The notes under the pieces are model-generated. The model saw only the letters and a list, made by a program, of their open reading frames with translations, ran no database searches and had not been told where the DNA came from. A stretch of 64,000 bases of DNA. Source: CAZHGD01 sp964531735 (GTDB taxonomy: Bacteria; Armatimonadota; UBA10988). Both the position numbers and the translations under genes were made by a program. Location of the stretch: positions 1 through 64,000 of the forward strand of contig CAZHGD010000010.1 in the NCBI GenBank assembly GCA_964531735.1, in the 5' to 3' direction. Positions 52,971 through 60,982 of the stretch are shown here, piece after piece; the first letter of the stretch is position 1; every line of letters begins with the position of its first letter.

Positions 52971-53140
52971 GTGGCGTTGATCCCAGTAGGCAGCCGGCCT
53001 CGGGCGACCGAGGCGGCGAATCTGGTCGACGGCGCGGCAGGGGAACGGGCCGCCACAGCGAAGGGGGCGGGCGGCGCGGATGGTGACGGACCGGACGCGG
53101 CGGGTCGACGGACTCGCCGGAGCCGAAGGAGCGCGTGAGC
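52971..53140 (+). other. Long structured leader before the DegT-type gene
   Basis: About 165 GC-rich bases lie between the candidate promoter and the start codon. A seven-base-pair hairpin with a GCGA (GNRA-type) tetraloop sits at 52997-53014, and further complementary G/C tracts follow. No known riboswitch class matches what I can see. It may be only untranslated spacer. Confidence 0.3.
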
Positions 53141-54241
53141 ATGGCGATTAGGATGCTGGACGTCCCGGCGCAGTTGGCGCCGATACAGGACCAGCTCGAG
53201 GCGGCGGCAACGCGCGTCCTGCGCAAAGGCAATTTCATCCTGGGTGAGGAGGTCGAGGCGCTCGAGAATGAGCTGGCCTCCTTCTGCAGTGTCCGTTACG
53301 GGGTCGGGGTGGCCTCCGGCACCGATGCCTTGCTCCTGGCGCTGGCCGCCGCCGGCGTTGGCCCTGGCACCGACGTCATCACCACGCCGTTCACCTACGT
53401 CGCCACCGTGCAGGCCATCACGCACCTGTCGGCGCGCCCGATCTTCGTGGACATCGACCCGCGCACGTTCAACCTGGACCCGGAGCAGGTGAAGCGCGCG
53501 GTGACGCGTCGGACGCAGGCCATTGTGCCGGTGCATCTGTTCGGCCAGAGCGCCGAGATGGACCCGCTGACCGACCTGGCCGCTCGACGCGGGATCGCGG
53601 TCATCGAGGATGCAGCCCAGGCGGTCGGCGCCACGTATCATGGTCGCCGCGCGTGCAGCCTGGGGCACATGGGCTGTCTGAGCTTCTATCCGACCAAGAA
53701 CCTCGGCGCCTGTGGCGACGGCGGCATGGTGTTGACCAACGACGAGGAACTGTATCAGCGGCTGCGTCTGCTGCGGGTCCATGGTCGCGCGAATGGGTAC
53801 TTCTACCTGATTGACGGGTTCAACAGCCGTCTGGACGAGATCCAGGCCGCTTTCCTACGGGTCAAGATGCGCGGGCTGGCCGAGTACACCGTGGCTCGGC
53901 AGCGCAACGCGCGGCTGTACGACGCACTGCTCGGCAACCTGCCGCAAGTGCGTACGCCGTATGTCGAGCCGTACAACGAGCACGTCTACCATCAGTACTG
54001 CGTCGTGGCCGAGCGCCGCGACGATCTCCGCGAGCACCTCAAGACGCACGGCATCGACTCGGCGGTCTACTACCCGCTGCCTCTGCACCAACAGGACATC
54101 TACCGGCGGTACCGGCGGCGTCTGCCGGTGGCCGAGGAGACCTGCCAGCGCATTCTGGCCCTGCCGATTGCGCCCGAGGTGGTCAACGAGGACGGGGTGC
54201 GGACGGTCGCCGAGGCAGTGCGCGCGTTCTACAAGCAGTAA
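53141..54241 (+). CDS. DegT/DnrJ/EryC1/StrS-family sugar aminotransferase
   Basis: A 366-residue fold-type I PLP enzyme that transaminates a keto sugar nucleotide, typically for surface polysaccharide or antibiotic sugars. VASGTDALLLAL holds the cofactor phosphate, VIEDAAQAVGA the PLP Asp, and Lys186 in SFYPTKNLGACGDGG the Schiff base. GFNSRLDEIQAAFL and VYHQYCV are further family signatures. The sequence most resembles enzymes acting on UDP-linked 3-keto or 4-keto sugars, but the donor cannot be fixed. ATG at 53141 is preferred to GTG at 53135, with AAGGAG nine bases upstream. No other sugar-nucleotide genes are nearby; ahcY follows after 119 bases. Confidence 0.9.
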   Translation: MAIRMLDVPAQLAPIQDQLEAAATRVLRKGNFILGEEVEALENELASFCSVRYGVGVASGTDALLLALAAAGVGPGTDVITTPFTYVATVQAITHLSARPIFVDIDPRTFNLDPEQVKRAVTRRTQAIVPVHLFGQSAEMDPLTDLAARRGIAVIEDAAQAVGATYHGRRACSLGHMGCLSFYPTKNLGACGDGGMVLTNDEELYQRLRLLRVHGRANGYFYLIDGFNSRLDEIQAAFLRVKMRGLAEYTVARQRNARLYDALLGNLPQVRTPYVEPYNEHVYHQYCVVAERRDDLREHLKTHGIDSAVYYPLPLHQQDIYRRYRRRLPVAEETCQRILALPIAPEVVNEDGVRTVAEAVRAFYKQ

Positions 54242-54360
54242 CCGAGGCACGCCGAGGTGCCTGCCACACTTGATGCGAGCCGCCGCGCAGTGGGTTGCGG
54301 CCGGGAGTGCGGGCAATCCGGCCGGGCGCGGAGCGGTTCAGCAACGAAGGGAGACCATCC

Positions 54361-55617
54361 TTGAAGTACGACGTGAAGGACCTTGGCCTGGCTGATGCCG
54401 GCCTGCAGCGGATCCTGTGGGCCGACACCGAGATGCCGGTGCTGCGCCAGATTCGCGAGCGCTTCGAGCGCGAACAGCCCCTCAAGGGCCAGGTGCTGGG
54501 CGCCTGCTTGCACGTGACCACCGAAACGGCCAACCTCGTCCGGACGCTCAAGGCCGGTGGCGCCGAGGTGCTGGTCTGCGCCTCCAACCCGCTGAGCACG
54601 CAGGATGAGACGGCGGCGGCCCTGGTCAAGCACTTCGGCGTGCCGACCTTCGCCATCAAGGGCGAGGACCGCGACACCTACTTCTCGCACCTCAACGCCG
54701 TGGCCGACGCCGGTCCGACGATGACCATGGACGACGGCTGCGACATGGTCTCGTTGCTGCACAAGGCGCGCACCGACAAGCTCGGCGGCGTCATTGGCGG
54801 CACCGAAGAGACGACCACCGGCGTCATCCGCCTCAAGGCCATGGCGGCCGACGGCGCGCTGAAGTACCCGGTCATCGCCGTCAACGACGCGATGACCAAG
54901 CACTTCTTCGACAACCGCTACGGCACCGGCCAGAGCACGCTGGACGGCATCGTCCGGGCGACCAACATCCTGCTGGCCGGCCGGACGTTCGTGGTGGCCG
55001 GCTACGGCTGGTGCGCGCGCGGTGTGGCGCAGCGGGCTCGCGGCATGGGCTCCAACGTCATCGTGACCGAGATCGACCCGCTGCGCGCGCTGGAGGCGGT
55101 CATGGACGGCTTCCGCGTGCTGCCGATGGCCGACGCGGTGCCGCAGGCCGACATCATCTGCACGCTGACCGGCGACAAGCACGTCGTGCGTGGCGAGCAC
55201 TGGCAGACCATCAAGGATGGGTGCATCGTCTGCAACAGTGGTCACTTCGACATCGAGCTGGATCTGGTGGCGCTGGCCGAGTTGGCGTCGGGCGTGCGCG
55301 AGGTGCGGCCGTTCGTGCAGGAGTACGCGCTGGCCGGCGGCAAGCGCGTGTACGTGTTGGCCGAAGGGCGCCTGGTGAACCTTGGTGCGGCCGAGGGTCA
55401 TCCGGCGGCGGTGATGGACATGAGCTTCGCCAACCAGGCCACGTCGGCCGAGTACATGGCCCAGCATGCCGGCACGCTGCAGCCGGCGGTCTACTCGGTG
55501 CCCGAGGAACTCGACGCGATGGTGGCGCGCCTCAAGCTGGAGGCGATGGGCGTCGAGATCGACACCCTCACGGCCGAACAGGAGAAGTACCTGAACGACT
55601 GGCACGAGGGCACGTAG
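54361..55617 (+). CDS. ahcY: Adenosylhomocysteinase
   Basis: A 418-residue S-adenosylhomocysteine hydrolase, which splits the product of methyl transfer into adenosine and homocysteine and keeps the methylation cycle running. The shorter form without the large insertion is seen in archaea, Thermotoga and several bacterial phyla. Signatures are GACLHVTTETANLVRTL, CASNPLSTQD, GGTEETTTGVIRLK and the NAD loop GYGWCARG starting at Gly214. In most homologues of this type the last position before Arg is Gly; here it is Ala. The TTG start at 54361 has GGGAG eight bases upstream. The 119-base upstream gap shows no recognisable SAH or SAM riboswitch. Confidence 0.93.
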   Translation: MKYDVKDLGLADAGLQRILWADTEMPVLRQIRERFEREQPLKGQVLGACLHVTTETANLVRTLKAGGAEVLVCASNPLSTQDETAAALVKHFGVPTFAIKGEDRDTYFSHLNAVADAGPTMTMDDGCDMVSLLHKARTDKLGGVIGGTEETTTGVIRLKAMAADGALKYPVIAVNDAMTKHFFDNRYGTGQSTLDGIVRATNILLAGRTFVVAGYGWCARGVAQRARGMGSNVIVTEIDPLRALEAVMDGFRVLPMADAVPQADIICTLTGDKHVVRGEHWQTIKDGCIVCNSGHFDIELDLVALAELASGVREVRPFVQEYALAGGKRVYVLAEGRLVNLGAAEGHPAAVMDMSFANQATSAEYMAQHAGTLQPAVYSVPEELDAMVARLKLEAMGVEIDTLTAEQEKYLNDWHEGT

Positions 55618-55638
55618 ACCGGTCCAGCCCGTCTGTTG

Positions 55639-55668
55639 CCGCCCCCACGACTGCCGTCGCGGGGGCGG
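55639..55668 (+). terminator. Terminator-like hairpin after ahcY
   Basis: Arms at 55639-55651 and 55656-55668 pair over thirteen positions with one A-C mismatch around loop TGCC. It follows the ahcY stop by 21 bases and separates it from the REC-GAF-GGDEF gene. The T content downstream is low. Confidence 0.6.
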
Positions 55669-55779
55669 TGTGCTTTGGGACGGCAGGATTCCGCTGCGGA
55701 TGGCGAACCATCCATCCGCCCGTTGGCGGAACTTGGCGCGGGGAGCGGATTCACAATAGAGACAGGTGATACGGCGGCT

Positions 55780-57663
55780 ATGCACAAGGGCTCTTCGCCA
55801 GTGGTGTTGGTGATTGAGGACGACAAGGCGCTCGGTCAGGCGCTGAGCAACCATCTGCGGTTCCGCGGCGATGCGGTGGAGTCCGTTGGCACGGGTGGCG
55901 AAGGCCTGTCGCGCCTGCAGGCGGGCGGCGTGGACGTGGTCCTGTGCGACATCGGCCTGCCGGACATGTCCGGGCACGACGTTGTCAGACAGGCTCTGTC
56001 GGGTGCCGAGGCGAGCGCCGAGGGGCGGCCCGAGTTCGTCATGATGACGGCCAATCCGACGCTCGACAACGCCATCGCGTCACTCGAGCTCGGGGCCTTC
56101 CAGTTCGTCACCAAGCCACTGTCGATGCCGTTCCTGGAGGTCGTGATCGACCGCGCCCTGAGCTTCCGGGCGGCCCGGCGCGAATCGCGGCGGCTCCAGG
56201 AGGAGCAGGAAGCGCTGGTGCTCAGTGCGCTGGCCGATGTGACCGGCAACCTCGGTTTGGTGGGGGCGTTGGAATCGGTGCTGCGAGCGCTGCATGTGCT
56301 GCTGCGGCCGGCCCATGCGGCCATCTGGCTGGCCGACCCCGACGAAGGCAGTCTGCGCTGCGTCACCAGCCGCGACGACGCATCCGAGGCCCTGTCCAAC
56401 GAGCACGAGATCATCGCGCGCGAGTGCTTCGGCGCCGAATGCCTGGTCTGCCGCGAGATCGACCGGATGCACTACGGCGCCGCGCCGATCCAGGTGGACG
56501 ACGCGACCGAAGGCGCCATCAGCATCGATTTCGACGACGAATGCCCCATTGACGACGGCAGTCGTGCGGAGCTGCTGACCACGCTGGCCCGGTTCGCCGG
56601 TAACGCCGTGCGCAAAGAGCGGCTCTACGCCGGCCTCGAACAGTCATCGATGCAGATCTCCTCGCTTTTCGAGGTGGGCCTGGCGATGAGTTCCGAGGTG
56701 TCGCTGCAGCGCCTGTTCGAGGTCATTGTGGACAGCGCGGCCCGGATCAGCGGCGCGGATCGTTGCAGCCTGATGCTGATCGACCCCGGTCAGGAGACAC
56801 TGCGGATGCGCGCGGCGGTGGGCATCCCGCCCGAAGTGGTGGCCAAGGCCGAAGCCCGGGTCGGCGAGGGCATCGCCGGTACCGTGGCCAAGACCGGTGA
56901 GCCGCTGTTCATCTCGAACATCGAGCAGTCCGGCCGCTTCCAGCGCAAGAACGCCTCGGAGCGCTACAACAACACGTCGCTGGTCTGCGTGCCGATCCGC
57001 ATGCACAACCGCGTGGTCGGCGTGCTCAACGTCAACAACAAGCGCGATGGTACCAGCTTCAACGAGAACGACCTCAACCTGCTCACGCTGCTGGCCAGCC
57101 AGGCCGCGGTGGCGCTCGACAACGCGCACCGCTACCAGGATCTGAGTGAGAAGGCCATCACCGACGGACTGACCGGCGTCTACCTGCGCCGGTACTTCGA
57201 CGAGTGCCTGGAACGCGCCGACCGCAACGCGCGCAGCACCGGGCGCGCGTTCTCGCTGCTGATGGTCGACATCGACCACTTCAAGCGGGTCAACGACAAC
57301 TACGGCCACCAGACTGGTGACGAGGCCCTGAAGGTCGTGGCCAACATCCTCAAGGGCCTCGTGCGCGACGACGACCTGGTCTGCCGCTACGGCGGCGAGG
57401 AGTTCGTGATCATCCTGGCGCGCGCCGGCCGGGACGCGGCCCAGCGCGTGGCCGAACGCGTCCGCGCCACGGTCGAGGGCCACGAAGTGCGCACCACCGA
57501 GCACGCGCTGCGGATCACCGTCAGTATCGGCGTCGCCTCTTTCCGCAACGAGTTGCGCGCTCCCGAGGACCTGGTCAAGGCGGCCGACGAGGCGCTGTAC
57601 GCGGCCAAGGAGACCGGGCGGAACCGGGTGGTGGTGGCGCCTGAGCCGTCCGAGGTCAGTTGA
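55780..57663 (+). CDS. Response regulator with GAF and GGDEF domains, probable diguanylate cyclase
   Basis: A 627-residue cytosolic protein. A receiver domain (about 8-125) has phospho-acceptor Asp57 in DIGLPDMSG. A first GAF-like domain (about 140-285) contains the unusual CFGAECLVC cluster. A second, typical GAF domain spans about 300-450. The GGDEF domain (about 460-620) keeps the active GGEEF at 538-542 and an intact RxxD inhibitory site at 529-532 (RDDD), so product feedback is expected. It should make cyclic-di-GMP on phosphorylation and GAF ligand binding. The ATG at 55780 is the likely start, since the longer frame is not conserved-looking. No kinase is adjacent. The HD-GYP protein at 41148 is a probable antagonist. 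Confidence 0.9.
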   Translation: MHKGSSPVVLVIEDDKALGQALSNHLRFRGDAVESVGTGGEGLSRLQAGGVDVVLCDIGLPDMSGHDVVRQALSGAEASAEGRPEFVMMTANPTLDNAIASLELGAFQFVTKPLSMPFLEVVIDRALSFRAARRESRRLQEEQEALVLSALADVTGNLGLVGALESVLRALHVLLRPAHAAIWLADPDEGSLRCVTSRDDASEALSNEHEIIARECFGAECLVCREIDRMHYGAAPIQVDDATEGAISIDFDDECPIDDGSRAELLTTLARFAGNAVRKERLYAGLEQSSMQISSLFEVGLAMSSEVSLQRLFEVIVDSAARISGADRCSLMLIDPGQETLRMRAAVGIPPEVVAKAEARVGEGIAGTVAKTGEPLFISNIEQSGRFQRKNASERYNNTSLVCVPIRMHNRVVGVLNVNNKRDGTSFNENDLNLLTLLASQAAVALDNAHRYQDLSEKAITDGLTGVYLRRYFDECLERADRNARSTGRAFSLLMVDIDHFKRVNDNYGHQTGDEALKVVANILKGLVRDDDLVCRYGGEEFVIILARAGRDAAQRVAERVRATVEGHEVRTTEHALRITVSIGVASFRNELRAPEDLVKAADEALYAAKETGRNRVVVAPEPSEVS

Positions 57664-57689
57664 CAACCGGGTCTGCTTTGTCCTAGGAT
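57660..57689 (+). promoter_or_regulatory. Promoter of the NtrC-type regulator
   Basis: TTGACA (57660-57665), 18 bases, then TAGGAT (57684-57689). The -35 box covers the TGA stop of the GGDEF gene, so the two genes are adjacent but separately started. Confidence 0.55.
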
Positions 57690-57726
57690 CGCCAGCGTCT
57701 GGACCGCTACCAACGGGGCCCGCCGC

Positions 57727-59169
57727 ATGTCCGAGACCACCAGTGTCCGGTTGGACGGAGTTCGTGTCCTGATCGTGGACGACGAACCCAACATGCTGCG
57801 GGTCACCCGCCGCATCCTGCACCGTCGCGGCGCCAGCGTGGAGAGCGCCACCAACGGCCTCGAGGCGCTGGACGTGCTCACCCAGTACCCGGCGGACATC
57901 ATCCTGACCGACCTGATGATGCCGGTCATGGATGGTCTCGAGTTGCTCAAGCAGGTGCGGGCTCGCGACCTGGATGCCGTGGTGCTGGTACTGACCGGCC
58001 ATGGCACCATGGAGACCGCCATCGAGGCGATGCGGTTGGGCGCGCGTGACTACCTGCTCAAACCCTACGATCCGGAAGCGTTTATCCTGGTCTGCCACCG
58101 CGAGATCGAAGCCGAGCGCGTGCGGCGCGAGAACCTGCGCCTGAAGGCGGCGGTGTCCAGCCTGTCGCAGCGGCTGGAGCGCTTGGAGAGCTTCGGCGAG
58201 ATGGTGGGCGACAGCCGGCCGATGCAGGCGGTCTACCAGCAGATCCAGCGCCTGTGCCGGTTCCACGACATGACCGTGCTGATCACCGGGGAGACCGGCA
58301 CCGGCAAGGAGCTGGTCGCCCGGGCGCTGCACCGCGGCAGCCCGCGCGCGGCACACCCGTTCGTGGCCCTCAACTGCGCGGCCATCCCCGAGGACCTGCA
58401 GGAGTCGCAGCTCTTCGGCCACAAGAAGGGCTCGTTCACCGGCGCCACCGAGGACTACGTGGGGGCGTTTGAGGCGGCGCACCAGGGCACGCTGCTGCTG
58501 GACGAAGTGGGCGAGATGCGGCCCGAGTTGCAGGCCAAGCTGCTCCGCGCGCTGGAAGAGAAGGCCATCACGCCGCTGGGCAAGCACCAGCCGGTCACCG
58601 TCGACGTGCGCGTGGTGGCGGCGACCAACCGCGACCTGGCGCAGGCGGTGACGGCCGGCGAGTTCCGAGCCGACCTGTACAACCGGCTGGAAGGGGCGGT
58701 CATCGAGCTGCCGCCGCTCCGCGTGCGGCCCGACGACATTGCGGCGCTGGCCCGGCACTTCCTCGACCGGATCGCCACCGACTACGGCATGGAACCGCGC
58801 ACCCTCAGTGACGATGCCGTCGCGGTGCTCCGGGCCCACCGCTGGCCGGGCAATGTCCGCGAGTTGCAGAACGTCATCCGCCGGGCGTTCGTCTTCTCCG
58901 ATGCCGACATCGTCACGGCCGAAGACATCCGGATCGTCACGCCGACGGCGACGGCGCCAGTGGTGTCGGCGCCGGCGGCCATGGCCGCGCCCGATCCGGC
59001 CGCGCTGCTGGCCAGTGACGGCGATCTGGGCGTCTACGACGAGCGCGAGCGCGACCTGATCGCCCAGGCGCTCCGCCAGGCCGGCGGCAACAAGTCCCGT
59101 GCCGCCGAGTTGCTGGGCATCGACCGCAAGCGCCTCTACCGGCGCCTGGCCAAGTACGGGCTGGGCTGA
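57727..59169 (+). CDS. NtrC-family sigma-54-dependent response regulator
   Basis: A 480-residue regulator. The receiver domain (about 12-125) has Asp62 in ILTDLMMPVMDG. The AAA+ domain (about 160-390) has the Walker A GETGTGKE near residue 188 and Walker B GTLLLDEVGEM. The sigma-54 contact loop reads GSFTGA instead of the common GAFTGA. RWPGNVRELQNVIRRA completes the domain. A Fis-type helix-turn-helix lies at about 445-478 (NKSRAAELLGIDRKRLYRRL). It should activate sigma-54 promoters when phosphorylated. No partner kinase is beside it; the kinases at 14146, 21294 and 44182 are the only ones in the window. It converges on the cyclase gene. Confidence 0.93.
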   Translation: MSETTSVRLDGVRVLIVDDEPNMLRVTRRILHRRGASVESATNGLEALDVLTQYPADIILTDLMMPVMDGLELLKQVRARDLDAVVLVLTGHGTMETAIEAMRLGARDYLLKPYDPEAFILVCHREIEAERVRRENLRLKAAVSSLSQRLERLESFGEMVGDSRPMQAVYQQIQRLCRFHDMTVLITGETGTGKELVARALHRGSPRAAHPFVALNCAAIPEDLQESQLFGHKKGSFTGATEDYVGAFEAAHQGTLLLDEVGEMRPELQAKLLRALEEKAITPLGKHQPVTVDVRVVAATNRDLAQAVTAGEFRADLYNRLEGAVIELPPLRVRPDDIAALARHFLDRIATDYGMEPRTLSDDAVAVLRAHRWPGNVRELQNVIRRAFVFSDADIVTAEDIRIVTPTATAPVVSAPAAMAAPDPAALLASDGDLGVYDERERDLIAQALRQAGGNKSRAAELLGIDRKRLYRRLAKYGLG

Positions 59170-59179
59170 GCCGCCACGG

Positions 59180-60982
59180 CTACGGCGCGCCTGCGGGCGC
59201 GTCGCCAAGTCGGTAGAGCGCACAGGTGTCGAAATCCTTGGCCAAGGCGTGGTGGCCCAGGTACACGCAGTGCAGCCGGTGCGCGCCCGTCGCGGCGAGC
59301 GCGGCGGCGAACGGTTCGCTGGCGAAGGCGCAGCCCGGCGTGCCCACCTGCTCGATTCGGGCGGCCCGTGTGACGTGGCGCCCGAAGTAGTTGGTCCGGC
59401 CCAGCACGGGATCCCACTGGGCGTAGACCGGGCCGGCGTGCAGCCCGATGCGCAGCCCGGCCGGCGTCGGCAGGCCATGGCCCGACCAGTCGGTGCCGCG
59501 CAGGCGAGCCAGCAGCGCCGTGGCGCACTCGGCGCACTCGACCACGTCATCGAAGACGAGGAACAGGCCGTCGCCCCAAGTGTTCGCGAACCGCGGCGGC
59601 ACGGACCGCTCGGACAGCGCCGCCGCCACTTGGTCGAGGAACGCGCTGACGAAAGCGGGCGTGCCTTCCTCACACAGGCGACCGAAGCCGTGGACGTCGG
59701 CGAACAGCATGGCTTTGAGTTCGCGCCCGGCCACCGCGGGTGCCGGCGCCAGATGCGGGCTGACCGGCGGCGGGCCGGCGGGCGAGCCGCGCAGCGCGGC
59801 CAGGTCGAGTCGCTCGATCGGGCGGCCGAGCGATTGCCAATGGCGGGCGAACGCGGCGGTGCCCGTGTCGTTCGCGGCCGAGGCTGGGTCGAGCAGCACC
59901 AGTGCCGTCGGCTCGACGTGCCAGGCTTGCGCGCCGCAGATGGCCAGTCCCTGCGTCACGCGGTCACAGAAGCCGAACAGGTGGCGATCGCCCAGGTAGC
60001 GTTCGGTAGTGGCCTGGTGTACCTGCGTGGCGCGGTTGAGCACCTGCTCGAAGCGCTGTCGCCAGCCCGACCGTGCCGGCGCGCCATAGTCGACGCTGGT
60101 GCGGACGAAGTCCTCACGGTCGAACGGCAGGACGATGTGCAGCTCGCCACCGCGCGCGAGCACGGCTTCGGCGAACAGCAGATCCGCGCCGCAGGCGCCG
60201 GAGCAGAAGCCGAGGCTGACCTGCCGACGGTCGAGGGCGGCGGCCAGAGCCGCGGCGGCGGCCTCAATGACTGTGGCGTCGTCGGGGAAGCGGGGCTGGC
60301 TCGCCCCCGGCTGGTCGATCAGGTGCCCACTGAAGGCCACCACGCCGCCCGGGTTGACGACGGCCAGCAGGTCGCTCACGTCGAGGGCGCGCGCCAGCAG
60401 CAGGAGCTGGCGCCGCATGCTGGCCACGTCACCACGCCGCCAGCCGGCTTGCGCGACCGCGGCGGCGTAGGCGGCGCCGGCCTCGTCGCGGCGTCCCAGC
60501 AGGAGCAGCGCCTCGGCGCGAGTGGCCGTGGCCCAGTGGTCGGCGGCGGGTCCGGCCAACTGGCACAGCAGCGCGGCCGCCAGCGTCCGGGCCTCTTCGT
60601 GGCGGCCGCCAAGCCAGGCCAGGCTGGCGGCATTGATGCCGGGATAGGGCTCGCCCACCGTCTGGTACGCCTCGCGGTACCGCAGGGCGGCCAGGGCCAA
60701 CGCCTCCGGATCGCCGTTGCGTTCGAAATCGTCTTTGGCCAGGCGAGCGCGCAGACAAGCGGCCTCGGTCCATAGCGCCGTGGGCAGCGACTCGGCCAGC
60801 AGCCGATCGAGCAGGACGCTGGCGCCTGGGCCGTTGCCGCCTCGCGCCAGCGCCAGTGCGGCCAGGTAGCGCAACGCCGGGTCGTCGCGGCGCGTGCGGT
60901 CGGCCGAGGCCGCCAGGTCATAGGCCTGACCGGGACAGCCGGCCGCGATCTGGGCACGGACCTGTTCGAGGATCTCAGTCAC
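59180..60982 (-). CDS. TPR-like/SLOG-like/class III nucleotidyl cyclase protein
   Basis: A 600-residue soluble protein. Residues about 1-205 are helical hairpins like TPR or the TRAF-binding-type region found at the start of such cyclases. Residues about 210-365 resemble a Rossmann-type SLOG nucleotide-sensor fold: VVAFSGHLID, GFCSGACGADLLFAEA and LHIVLPFDREDF. The class III cyclase (about 418-595) keeps both metal aspartates, Asp429 in FADVHGFGRL and Asp471 in TWGDGLFLVF, and the catalytic Arg542 in RAARIE. Base-recognition positions are altered: Asn467 where adenylate cyclases have Lys, and Thr538 where Asn is usual. The product is therefore uncertain. GTG at 60982 overlaps the TIR-WD40 stop by eight bases, so both are one operon. 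Confidence 0.85.
   Translation of the reverse strand: MTEILEQVRAQIAAGCPGQAYDLAASADRTRRDDPALRYLAALALARGGNGPGASVLLDRLLAESLPTALWTEAACLRARLAKDDFERNGDPEALALAALRYREAYQTVGEPYPGINAASLAWLGGRHEEARTLAAALLCQLAGPAADHWATATRAEALLLLGRRDEAGAAYAAAVAQAGWRRGDVASMRRQLLLLARALDVSDLLAVVNPGGVVAFSGHLIDQPGASQPRFPDDATVIEAAAAALAAALDRRQVSLGFCSGACGADLLFAEAVLARGGELHIVLPFDREDFVRTSVDYGAPARSGWRQRFEQVLNRATQVHQATTERYLGDRHLFGFCDRVTQGLAICGAQAWHVEPTALVLLDPASAANDTGTAAFARHWQSLGRPIERLDLAALRGSPAGPPPVSPHLAPAPAVAGRELKAMLFADVHGFGRLCEEGTPAFVSAFLDQVAAALSERSVPPRFANTWGDGLFLVFDDVVECAECATALLARLRGTDWSGHGLPTPAGLRIGLHAGPVYAQWDPVLGRTNYFGRHVTRAARIEQVGTPGCAFASEPFAAALAATGAHRLHCVYLGHHALAKDFDTCALYRLGDAPAGAP

Noticed and set aside
52912..52980. 22-codon open frame between uvrC and the DegT-type gene
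   Set aside because: It overlaps the candidate promoter, lacks a ribosome binding site and could easily occur by chance.
54242..54360. Possible SAH riboswitch upstream of ahcY
   Set aside because: A short GGAGCG...CAGCAACG resembles part of the SAH riboswitch core, but the required downstream CAGGCTCGG-type segment and pairing partners are missing and the start codon follows immediately.
55669..55779. Cyclic-di-GMP riboswitch before the GGDEF gene
   Set aside because: A six-base-pair hairpin with a CGAA loop is present, but the GEMM conserved core bases are absent.
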